64,000 nt of DNA from Streptosporangium becharense (GTDB lineage Bacteria > Actinomycetota > Actinomycetes > Streptosporangiales > Streptosporangiaceae). The stretch lies in contig NZ_JACHMP010000001.1 in the NCBI RefSeq assembly GCF_014204985.1, forward strand, positions 2,728,001-2,792,000, given 5' to 3'. A program made the position numbers and the translations under genes. A model generated the notes under the pieces. That model was not told the origin of the DNA, ran no database searches, and saw nothing but the letters and a program-made list of their open reading frames with translations. Positions 23,293 through 33,551 of the stretch are shown in pieces. The first letter of the stretch is position 1. Each line of letters opens with the position of its first letter.

Positions 23293-23838
23293 ATGTCGCC
23301 CGTTCGACGGCCGGTATCGCTCCCCCGGGTCGCCCCCTCCCCTGCCGCGGAACCTCCCTACGACGACGATCGCGCGGCTGGTCACACCCCGGCCGCCCCG
23401 CCGTACGTCCAGGGGACGCTCGCCCTCGCCATAGACCCCGGCCCCGCCCCCGGCCCCGGGCCCGCCGGCGGCTCCCCGGCGGCGGTCCGGCACGCCCGGC
23501 ATCCGCTGATCTGGGGCCCGCCGGGTTCACCCCCCGACGAGCGGCGGTTGCGGGCCCTGGTCCAGGCCGTCGCCGAGACCCTCTCCGGCAGGCGGCCCCC
23601 GGCGAGCGTCGCCTGCCATCTGACCGGCCGGGCCCAGGCCGAACTGGTCAGAAGCGGAAAGGTCATCGACAGCACCCGGCCGCCGCGGGCCGGCCGGGTG
23701 CACGTCTCCCAGCCCGGAGACGGGGTGATCGAGATGTGCGCCGTGGTCGACTGCGGCGACCGCTCGCGCGTGCTCGCGCTGAGACTGGAACGCAGGGGCG
23801 TGCGCTGGCTGTGCACCGACGTCGAGACGGCGCCCTGA
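23293..23838 (+). CDS. Rv3235-family protein
   Basis: 181 residues: a Pro-rich, disordered first 80 residues, then a compact C-terminal domain (RRLRALVQAVAETLSGRRPP through HLTGRAQAEL to VDCGDRSRVLALRLERRGVRW). This matches the actinobacterial family typified by Rv3235, encoded next to secA as it is here. The function is unknown; some relatives are annotated as SecA-associated only by position. Start ATG 23293 with GGAG six bases upstream; an ATG at 23257 lacks a ribosome binding site. It converges on secA. Confidence 0.78.
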   Translation: MSPVRRPVSLPRVAPSPAAEPPYDDDRAAGHTPAAPPYVQGTLALAIDPGPAPGPGPAGGSPAAVRHARHPLIWGPPGSPPDERRLRALVQAVAETLSGRRPPASVACHLTGRAQAELVRSGKVIDSTRPPRAGRVHVSQPGDGVIEMCAVVDCGDRSRVLALRLERRGVRWLCTDVETAP

Positions 23839-23860
23839 GCACACGCGCCAGCTGTCGCTT

Positions 23861-24030
23861 GGGGACCACAGGGCGGGCACCACGGGAACCACAGGGCCGG
23901 GGGCCGCGGAGGCCACAGGGCCGGGGGACCGTGAACGCCGGGGGTGCGGAGGCCACAAGGCCGGGGGACCACAGGGCCGGAGGCCGTGCGCCTGTGGACC
24001 ACAGGGCCACAGGGCCGTGGGGACCGCGGA
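23861..24030. repeat. degenerate CCACAGGGC repeat tract
   Basis: About seven irregularly spaced copies of CCACAGGGC(C) with GGGGG spacers fill the gap between the Rv3235-like gene and the secA terminator. Unit spacing varies between roughly 11 and 40 bp, so it is not a CRISPR array. No gene is supported here. Confidence 0.75.
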
Positions 24031-24086
24031 TGCCGAGGACCATGGAGGCCGCAGCCGCCGACGAGGACCGCGGGAGGCCGGAAATG

Positions 24087-24120
24087 CCGCAGGGCCCGCA
24101 CCGGAGTGCGGGCCCTGCGG
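24087..24120. terminator. 15-bp perfect-stem terminator at the secA 3-prime end
   Basis: CCGCAGGGCCCGCAC (24087-24101) pairs perfectly with 24106-24120 over a CGGA loop, seven bases beyond the secA stop. It is symmetric, so it can end both secA and the convergent Rv3235-like transcript. Confidence 0.88.
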
Positions 24121-24126
24121 GTGTGG

Positions 24127-26922
<2,796 letters not shown>

Positions 26923-27175
26923 TTTAGCTAAAGCTCCTCGCAGGTCTTCCGAGGCCGGACCGCCCGGCTGAGGACGAGACATGGTTCTCCGCTGCCATCG
27001 TAGGCGGTTCCACCGCCTGACACAGCCACCCTCGATGACGCTCCGGTCGCGAATGGAGTTCCTTGCCCCCTTTTTTGAGAGAGTACGACCAGATTCAAGG
27101 GGTATGTCGCCCGCGGCACGCCCGCGCGGAAATCACCGCGCGGGCGCGTCGCCGTGTTCGGAAGGAGTGGCCGCA

Positions 27176-27436
27176 ATGGTGGACGACACGCGGCAGGCGA
27201 ACGTCAACCACGGAGGCAGGGCGTCGTCTTGGCTGGCCGTGACCGTCCTCCTGCTGGGTTTCGGCATCGCGGGGGTGGCCCTGTGCATGGGCCCCAACTG
27301 GTTCGTGTTCTGGATGGGGGCCGGCGCCTGCGCCATGGGCGGAATCCTCGTGCTGGTCTTCGGGGTCTTCCAGGACGTTGTCCTCGACGCTCCCCGCACG
27401 ATGCACGCCGGGACGAGCCGGAACACGCCCGGCTGA
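27176..27436 (+). CDS. HGxxPAAW-family small membrane protein
   Basis: 86-residue protein with two transmembrane helices (SSWLAVTVLLLGFGIAGVAL and FVFWMGAGACAMGGILVLVF). The preceding NHGGRASSW is a slightly diverged HGxxPAAW signature of a small actinobacterial membrane family of unknown function. The start ATG 27176 has AAGGAG nine bases upstream. It is divergent from secA across about 250 bp. Confidence 0.75.
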   Translation: MVDDTRQANVNHGGRASSWLAVTVLLLGFGIAGVALCMGPNWFVFWMGAGACAMGGILVLVFGVFQDVVLDAPRTMHAGTSRNTPG

Positions 27437-27534
27437 GGAGGCCGGGTCCGGCGGGCAGGCGGGACCGGATCGGCACCGGATCCGGCCGGTCGGCGAACCG
27501 GGAGGGGGAATCACGCCCTCCGGTGGACGCGGCC

Positions 27535-27665
27535 CGGCACGGGACCGGACCCGCCGGATCCGACCGACACCGACCGGGACCGAGCGGACCAGGACCGGGA
27601 CCGGGACCGACCGGACCGGGACCGACCCGACCAGGACCGCCCCGACCAGGATCGACCGACACCGC
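27535..27665. repeat. GACCGGGA-type short tandem repeats
   Basis: Simple-sequence tract built from GACCGGGA, GACCGGAC and GACCAGGA hexa- to octamers. It fills the 300-bp gap between the HGxxPAAW gene and the leader of the glycosylase gene. No gene is supported in this tract. Confidence 0.75.
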
Positions 27666-27692
27666 CGTAGCCCTTTCGTCGGTTCGAGCCGT

Positions 27693-27741
27693 TAATCTCG
27701 GCCTCATGTTGACGTGTTGCTTCCCCCGGGGGCGGGCATGA
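27693..27741 (+). CDS. leaderless upstream peptide MLTCCFPRGRA coupled to the glycosylase
   Basis: An 11-codon frame (27706-27741) encodes MLTCCFPRGRA and ends in TGA overlapping the glycosylase ATG as ATGA. TAATCT (27693-27698) lies seven bases before its ATG, the spacing expected if transcription begins at the ATG, so the peptide would be translated without a ribosome binding site. Adjacent cysteine codons in leaderless upstream frames act as cysteine-responsive attenuators in mycobacteria; whether that applies here is inference. The feature span includes the -10 element. Confidence 0.4.
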
Positions 27742-28919
27742 CGCTCGCCCTCTCCTCCGACGAGGCCCGCCGCATCATCCTCCGCGCCCAGGGTTTCCTC
27801 GGCGCGGAGGCCCGCCGCGGCGGCGCCCCCGCGATGCTGCGCAGGCTGGGAGCGGTCCAGCTCGACACGATCTCGGTGCTGGCCCGCTCGCACGAGCTGG
27901 TCGCCTACTCCCGCCTCGGCGCCGTCGGCAGGCAGAAGATCGAGCGGGCCTACTGGGACGACCCGGCCCGGGCGTTCGAGTACTGGTGCCATGCGGCCTG
28001 TGTCCTGCCGATCGAGGACTGGCCGCTGTACACGTTCCGGCGCCGCTACTACCGCGACCGGAAGTTCCGCTGGCACGACGTGCCCGACAGCGTGGACAAG
28101 ATCCTTCAACTGGTCCGCGACGAGGGGCCCGTGACCACCGCCGACATCGGCGGCGCCAAGAACGGCGGCCCCTGGTGGGACTGGTCGGACTCCAAGATCG
28201 CAATCGAGTGGCTGCTCGACACCGGCGAGGTCGTCTGCACCCGCCGGGTGGGCTGGCGCCGCGTCTACGACCTGGCCGAGCGCGCGCTCCCGGCGCACCT
28301 GCTCGCCGAGGAGCCGTCCGACACCGAGTGCGTCACCCGCCTGACGCGGATCGCGGGGCGGGCCCTGGGCGTCGCCACCCGCGCCGACCTCGTCGACTTC
28401 CTGCGGCTGAGGTCCGCCCAGGCCCTCCTGCTCGACCGGTGCCTGCTCGACGGCTCCGCCGGGCTGGTGCCCGTGCGCGTCTCCGGATGGCCTGAGCGCT
28501 CGGCCGCCGCCTGGGCCGACCCGGAGGCGCTGGAGACCCCGCCCCGGGGCCGCCACCGCACGACCCTGCTCTCCCCGTTCGACTCCCTCGTCTGGGACCG
28601 TGCCCGCACCCTGCGCGTCTTCGGCTTCAACCACCGCCTGGAGGCGTACGTGCCCAAGGACAGACGCGTCCACGGCTACTTCACGATGCCGCTGCTGGCG
28701 GGGGGCCGGCTGATCGGCCGGGTCGACCCGGCGCGCGAGGGCGGAACCCTCGTCGCCCGTCAGGTCGGGCTCGAACCGGGCGTCTCCGCGGGCAGGGGCG
28801 CCGGGCCGCTGGCCGAGGCGCTGTGGGAGGCCGCCGGCTGGGTCGGCTGCGACGCCGTGCGCGTCGAGCGGGTCGATCCGCTGCTGGTGGGCCCGCTGCA
28901 CGACGCCCTGGGACGCTGA
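27738..28919 (+). CDS. winged-helix DNA glycosylase, YcaQ/AlkX family
   Basis: 393 residues of the HTH_42 (formerly DUF1006) family, DNA glycosylases that remove bulky alkylated bases and unhook interstrand cross-links. The catalytic loop reads AVQLDTISVLARSHELV, a Q-x-D motif as in YcaQ-type enzymes rather than the Q-x-Q of AlkZ. Other family marks are AFEYWCHAACVLP, LLSPFDSLVWDR and HGYFTMPLL. The ATG at 27738 overlaps the stop of a short upstream peptide; a GTG at 27714 is an alternative. The ribosome binding site is weak, which fits coupled translation. No toxin biosynthesis genes are near, so this looks like a housekeeping repair member. Confidence 0.9.
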   Translation: MTLALSSDEARRIILRAQGFLGAEARRGGAPAMLRRLGAVQLDTISVLARSHELVAYSRLGAVGRQKIERAYWDDPARAFEYWCHAACVLPIEDWPLYTFRRRYYRDRKFRWHDVPDSVDKILQLVRDEGPVTTADIGGAKNGGPWWDWSDSKIAIEWLLDTGEVVCTRRVGWRRVYDLAERALPAHLLAEEPSDTECVTRLTRIAGRALGVATRADLVDFLRLRSAQALLLDRCLLDGSAGLVPVRVSGWPERSAAAWADPEALETPPRGRHRTTLLSPFDSLVWDRARTLRVFGFNHRLEAYVPKDRRVHGYFTMPLLAGGRLIGRVDPAREGGTLVARQVGLEPGVSAGRGAGPLAEALWEAAGWVGCDAVRVERVDPLLVGPLHDALGR

Positions 28920-28969
28920 GCGGATGGCGCGGCGACCGCGGGGCGGTCACCGCGCCGGACGGACGGGTG

Positions 28970-29674
28970 TCAGGTGATCTCCAGCATCCGTTCGCGCACC
29001 GCGTAGACCACCGCTTCCATCCGGGAGTGCAGCTGGAGCTTGTCCAGGATGTTGCGGACGTGGTTCTTCACGGTGTTCTCCGAGATGAACAGCTGCTTGG
29101 CGATCTCCCGGTTGTTCATCCCCTTCGCGACCAGGCGAAGCACCTCCATCTCCCGCTCGGTCAGGCGCGGGACGGGCAGCTGCGGCGGCCGCTCGGCCTC
29201 CTTGCGGCTCATGCTGGCGAACTCGCTGATGAGCTTGGCGGCCATCGCCGGGTTGATCAGCGACTGTCCCTCGTGCACACCGCGCACGGCCTGCGGCACC
29301 TCGTCGAGCTGGACGTTCTTCAGCAGGTAACCGGTGGCTCCCGCCTTGATCGCCTCGAAGAGGTCCTCCTCCTCGTCACTCACCGTCAGCATGATGATCC
29401 GTGTGCTCGGCACCGAGGCCTTGATCTCGCGAGTGGCCTCGATGCCGCTCCTGCGTGGCATCCGGACGTCCATGAGCACGACGTCCGGGGTGAGACGGTC
29501 GGCGAGCTCGACCGCTTCCTGACCGTCGCTCGCCTCGCCGACCACCTCGATGTCCGTCTCCGCGTCCAGCGCCATTTCCAGGCTGCGCCGGATCAGCGCG
29601 TGATCGTCAACGATCAGCACGCGGATCGGGTCGCCGCGCCCGGCGGAGCCGGTTGCGTCGTCGGGTTCCGTCAC
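28970..29674 (-). CDS. LuxR/NarL-family response regulator
   Basis: 234 residues. The receiver domain has RVLIVDDHALIRR and Asp69 in VVLMDVRMPRRSG; the LuxR output domain reads LTEREMEVLRLVAKGMNN, then LFISENTVKNHVRNILDKL. No kinase gene is adjacent, so it is an orphan. It follows hpf by 95 bp on the same strand, a conserved neighbour in streptomycete-type genomes. The GTG at 29674 is preceded by GAGGAGGAG. Homologues in this position are conserved, but I know of no assigned function. Confidence 0.9.
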   Translation of the reverse strand: MTEPDDATGSAGRGDPIRVLIVDDHALIRRSLEMALDAETDIEVVGEASDGQEAVELADRLTPDVVLMDVRMPRRSGIEATREIKASVPSTRIIMLTVSDEEEDLFEAIKAGATGYLLKNVQLDEVPQAVRGVHEGQSLINPAMAAKLISEFASMSRKEAERPPQLPVPRLTEREMEVLRLVAKGMNNREIAKQLFISENTVKNHVRNILDKLQLHSRMEAVVYAVRERMLEIT

Positions 29675-29769
29675 GCCTCCTCCTCGGGGGGCCAGAGCCG
29701 TTGGACCGCCATGATTACACGGGTTTCACGGTCCTCGGGTTGGGCGGAGAGGATCTTCGAACGTCTCGG

Positions 29770-30432
29770 TCAGGGTTCGACGAGGCGCAGAACGCCGTAG
29801 TTGTAACCTCGGCGCAGATATACGACACTCGGCTGGCCGCTCTCCTTGTCACGGAACAGGTAGAAGTCGTGCCCGACCAGCTCCATCTCCAGGAGGGCCT
29901 GGTCGATCGTCATCGGTTCGGCGTTGTGGAACTTCTCTCTGACGATGAGCGGGCCGTCCCCGTCCATCTCGATGGGGACGATCGAGGTGTCCTCCGGAGA
30001 GGTGGCTTCGGTCTCGGTCTCGGGCCGGGCCGCCGTCTCGGTGAGGAGCTGGGCCGGAGCGCTCTCCAGCGACTCCGCGAGCGCCGTGGCGGTCAGCTCG
30101 GCGACCGAAGGGGGGCAGTGGTTGCCGTGGTGGATCTTCCGCCGGTCGGCGAGACGGCGGAGTCTTCCCTCGAGTTTTCCGAGTGCTATGTCAAGGGCGG
30201 CGAAGCGATCGTCTGCCGAGGCCTCCGCGCGGATCGCGGGGCCGCGCGTGTGGATGGTGAGTTCCACCCGCTCGCGCTGGTCGACGATGCGGGGATTACG
30301 CTCTTTCGACACCTCCACGTCAACGCGAATGAGCTTGTGGTCAAGACGCTCGATCCTGGCCAGCTTGGTGTTCACATGATCGCGGAATCGGTCACTCACT
30401 CCGGTGTGCCGCCCCTTGACGATGATTTCCAT
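29770..30432 (-). CDS. hpf: ribosome hibernation promoting factor, long form
   Basis: 220-residue long HPF. The N-terminal S30AE/RaiA-like domain (EIIVKGRHTGVSDRFRDHV ... AALDIALGKLEGRLRR) blocks the decoding centre; an acidic linker follows (ETETEATSPEDTS); the C-terminal dimerisation domain ends FYLFRDKESGQPSVVYLRRG, then YNYGVLRL. Long HPFs form 100S ribosome dimers in stationary phase. The ATG at 30432 follows GAAGGGGGG. A 500-bp non-coding region lies upstream, larger than average, consistent with complex stress regulation. Confidence 0.95.
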   Translation of the reverse strand: MEIIVKGRHTGVSDRFRDHVNTKLARIERLDHKLIRVDVEVSKERNPRIVDQRERVELTIHTRGPAIRAEASADDRFAALDIALGKLEGRLRRLADRRKIHHGNHCPPSVAELTATALAESLESAPAQLLTETAARPETETEATSPEDTSIVPIEMDGDGPLIVREKFHNAEPMTIDQALLEMELVGHDFYLFRDKESGQPSVVYLRRGYNYGVLRLVEP

Positions 30433-30946
30433 GCACAGCCCCCCTTCGAACCTCGACGGTGGTACGCGACACCCGCTCGGCCGACCTGGTCTTCGTCCCC
30501 ACATCCGCCTGCTGAGGGTTTCGCAGCTCTTTGCCACTACATGCCCTTCTCTTCTGGCGAGGAACATCTGGCTCCTCGGGAAGGCAGGTCTTACCTCTAA
30601 GCCGCACCGTGATCGGTCGACGAAAAGTCGCCTTACGTGGGCCGTTTCGCCTGCGGCTGGCATCGGCTAGCCAGGCCGGCCCCCCTTCGGGGGTCGGTCC
30701 GGCGCAACCACGGACCCGAGCGGGTGCCATGGCTCAGACGCTATCCGCATCCCGGCCGAATGTCAGCCTGCGGGACCGGCGGGAGATCACTTTGTGTGAT
30801 CGTCGGCGCGGCGGCGGCCGCGCCGGAGGCAGGTGGGCGGCCGGGAGCCTCGGCGCGCGGCGGTCCGGCGCGTCCCCGAGCAGCGGCCGAACCCCGGAAG
30901 GGGCGGTGGGACGGGCGACGAGAGGGAGGCGGCGACGGCCCCGCGA
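30433..30946. other. long non-coding region upstream of hpf
   Basis: No supported gene in 514 bp. It should hold the hpf promoter(s) and the comF 3-prime end. A strong hairpin with a CCCCC-TTC-GGGGG core extended by CCGG pairs lies at about 30674-30700. A 6-bp inverted repeat, GATCAC/GTGATC with a five-base spacer (30785-30801), looks like an operator. Open frames here are Arg/Gly/Pro-rich and lack ribosome binding sites. Confidence 0.5.
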
Positions 30947-31651
30947 TCACCCTCCGTCACGAACGTGACTTCGGTCTCTCCGGCGTGTCGCGGCTATCGT
31001 CGCGGCACGGTCGGGCGTTACACCGGCCTCGCGCAACGCCCTGGCCGCCTCGGCCAGCGTCGCCCCCGTGGTGACGATGTCGTCGACCAGCACAACCGCC
31101 TCCAGACCGCCCCAGGATCGCGGCACGGGCGCGTTCCGGCCGGCCGGAACCGTGAAGGCGGAGGAGACGTTCGCGGCCCGCTGGAGCGAGCTCAGCCCCG
31201 CCTGGTCGGCCACCTGGCGCCGTTGGGCGAGCAGCCTGGCCACGGCCGCGGGCCACCCCGCCTGCGCGAGGTAACCGGCCGCCAGCTCCGCGAGCCGGGT
31301 CACCGGGTCGTGCCCACGGCGCCGCAGCGCCGGGCGGGCGCTGGGCACCGGCACGAGCACGACCGGCCGCTCGCCGACCGCGCCGGCCACCGCCAGGGCG
31401 AGCGCCCCGGCCAGGGGACGGGCCACGGCCGTGCGGCCCCGTTCCTTGTACGCGATGATCGCCCGGCGCACGGCGGGGGTGTATTCCCCCGCCGACCAGC
31501 ACTCGGGCAGGCCGGGCGGCGCCGGGTCGGGGGTGCGGCACGCGGGCCGCCCGTGGATCTCGGCGGCGCAGCGGGGGCAGACGAGAGAGCCCGGCGTGTC
31601 GCAGCCGGCGCAGCGGGGCGGCAGGATCAGGTCGAGCATGGCGGTCGTCAC
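30947..31651 (-). CDS. ComF-family phosphoribosyltransferase-like protein
   Basis: 234 residues. A zinc-finger start (PPRCAGCDTPGSLVCPRC) precedes a type-I PRTase fold with VVLVPVPSARPALRRRGHDP and the PRPP loop VVLVDDIVTTGATL. ComF proteins serve DNA uptake in competent bacteria; in actinobacteria their role is unclear. It lies 110 bp after lpqB on the same strand, as in the mtrAB-lpqB-comF order of M. tuberculosis. The start is the GTG at 31651 or the ATG at 31639; neither has a clear ribosome binding site. Confidence 0.88.
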   Translation of the reverse strand: MTTAMLDLILPPRCAGCDTPGSLVCPRCAAEIHGRPACRTPDPAPPGLPECWSAGEYTPAVRRAIIAYKERGRTAVARPLAGALALAVAGAVGERPVVLVPVPSARPALRRRGHDPVTRLAELAAGYLAQAGWPAAVARLLAQRRQVADQAGLSSLQRAANVSSAFTVPAGRNAPVPRSWGGLEAVVLVDDIVTTGATLAEAARALREAGVTPDRAATIAATRRRDRSHVRDGG

Positions 31652-31760
31652 GGGTTCACGGTGTCACACCCCACCGACAAAAAACCGCAGCACAACGGCC
31701 GGGCACCCCTCCACCGGCCCGGGAGGAAGGCCCGGCGCGGCGGACCTCGGCACCCCCGCG

Positions 31761-33551
31761 TCAGCCCAGGGGGAAGACCGGTGCGGACGGGCCGTCGGGA
31801 CCGTTGTCCGCGAAGTCAGTCGAACCGGTCTCGTCCTTGACGAGCGGATCCCACTTGGCGGTGTTCCAGAACAGGACCTGCCGGTTCTCGTTGTCGTCCT
31901 TCGCCCCGGCCAGCAGGGTGCCGTCCAGGGCGGTGATGCTCTCGATCCGGGAGTCGGAGGCGAGCGACTTGGGTGCCGCGGTGACCGACGCCTCCAGCAG
32001 CTCGGACTTGCCGGTCAGCACGTAGAGGGTCTTGCCGTCCTTCCAGGCGATGTCCTCGATCTTCTGGCTGCCCTCCGCGGGCACCACGGTCTGGAGGTTG
32101 TCGATGCGGGTGTCGGCCCCCTGGCCGATGACGGTGCCGATGTGGACCTGCTCGCCCAGCCCGTCCCTGACGACCACCGCGACGTGCACGCCGTCCCGCG
32201 CGACCTTGAGCGACTCGATGTAGGCCGACTCCAGGTCGGGGGCGAAGACCCGGTAGCGGCGCTCGTCGCCGCTGTCGTGCCGGGTCACGATCGAGGTGCG
32301 GTCGTCGGGCCGGTCGACGGTCCAGAGCGTGTCATAGCGGTCCCACGACGGCGGGGCCAGGTCGGTGCCCGTCGCCCACACCCGCCACTCGCCGCCCTCG
32401 GCGAGCGGCGCCACGGAGATGCTCTTCCTGTCCGGCGCGAGCAGCGCCACCTGCTTGATCGGCTGAGCGCTGATCGCCAGGCTCTTGAACCCGTTGCCCT
32501 TCTGCCCCGCCCTGCCGGGCACCGGCCGGCCGACGTTCTCCTTGCCCAGCAGGTGCAGGGCACCGCCGGCCATGTAGAACGGGGCGACGTCGCTCGGGTT
32601 CATCCACGGGTCGAACCGCGACTGCTCCTGCGCGTCGATCTGCAGCGCGGAGTCGGAGGAGTAGTACGGCTCACCGTTGACCTTGACCTCGAAACCCCAG
32701 CCGCCCTGGGTCAGCGCGGTCAGCGTGGCGGCGAGCTGGGCGGCCATCGAGTCGATGCGGTCGGTGTCGACGCGCCGGGTGAGGTCGACGACGACGCGGT
32801 TGTTCTCGGTGGTGACGTCGATCAGCTCCGTGCCGGGGTCGAAGGCCGTGTTCACCGCGTCCTTGAGCGCGCTGCTCGGCCCCCGCAGCAGCCGCTCGAC
32901 CGTGCTCTTGGCGAAGTTGGCACCGGGGTCGATCGGCACCCGCACCTGGTCGACCACCAGGCCCTGCCACCGGGAGTCGAGGAAGTACAGGTCCACGGGC
33001 AGGTAGCCGCGGTCGACGTCGGCCTCCGACAGCAGCAGCCCGTCGGGCCCGTCGTCGATCCGCCACCCGCCGGGCTCCCGGACGAGGCTGAAGGGCTTGT
33101 CGAGCGCGCCGCCGCTGGGACGGTACCGGCCGTCCTCGTCGATGGTGGCCGTGACGACCCCCTTGAGCGTGACCCTGGCCTGCTTGTCCTCGGCGGTCAC
33201 GGGCGGGGGCTTCTCGTAGTCGCCCTGCCGGTAGACCGTGACGCCGCTGTGCGGGTTCCACTTCGCGGCGAACGCCCCGGTGAGGTAACGGCGGGCGACC
33301 GCGTGGTCCGGGTCGTCGGGGCTGGCCATCGCGGCCCGGAACCCGGTGACGACCTCCTCGGGCGACCAGTCGGGGTTCGGCGGCATGGCGATGACCCGCG
33401 CGTACGGGTCGCCGAGCGGGTTGCCCTTGCGCACGTCGCCGACGGCGATGGCCTTGCCCCCGGTGGGGATGACGGAGCAGGCGGATCCGCCGCAGGCCAG
33501 GACGACGGCCATCGCCGCCAGGCTCGCGGCGCGGGCGGGCCTAGTCCGCAT
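31761..33551 (-). CDS. lpqB: lipoprotein LpqB
   Basis: 596-residue exported lipoprotein of the MtrAB-LpqB system, which modulates the MtrB kinase and links cell-wall state to MtrA output. The signal peptide has two candidate lipid cysteines, VLAC (Cys20) and GSAC (Cys25). A GerMN-type domain follows (VDLYFLDSRWQGLVVDQVRVP region, then STVERLLRGPSS), then a beta-propeller-like C-terminal half. The ATG at 33551 overlaps the mtrB 3-prime end by 11 bp, implying coupled translation. Confidence 0.93.
   Translation of the reverse strand: MRTRPARAASLAAMAVVLACGGSACSVIPTGGKAIAVGDVRKGNPLGDPYARVIAMPPNPDWSPEEVVTGFRAAMASPDDPDHAVARRYLTGAFAAKWNPHSGVTVYRQGDYEKPPPVTAEDKQARVTLKGVVTATIDEDGRYRPSGGALDKPFSLVREPGGWRIDDGPDGLLLSEADVDRGYLPVDLYFLDSRWQGLVVDQVRVPIDPGANFAKSTVERLLRGPSSALKDAVNTAFDPGTELIDVTTENNRVVVDLTRRVDTDRIDSMAAQLAATLTALTQGGWGFEVKVNGEPYYSSDSALQIDAQEQSRFDPWMNPSDVAPFYMAGGALHLLGKENVGRPVPGRAGQKGNGFKSLAISAQPIKQVALLAPDRKSISVAPLAEGGEWRVWATGTDLAPPSWDRYDTLWTVDRPDDRTSIVTRHDSGDERRYRVFAPDLESAYIESLKVARDGVHVAVVVRDGLGEQVHIGTVIGQGADTRIDNLQTVVPAEGSQKIEDIAWKDGKTLYVLTGKSELLEASVTAAPKSLASDSRIESITALDGTLLAGAKDDNENRQVLFWNTAKWDPLVKDETGSTDFADNGPDGPSAPVFPLG

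Noticed and set aside
23861-24030. CRISPR-like array
   Set aside because: Unit length and spacing are irregular, spacers are repeats of the same G-rich motif, and no cas gene is present.
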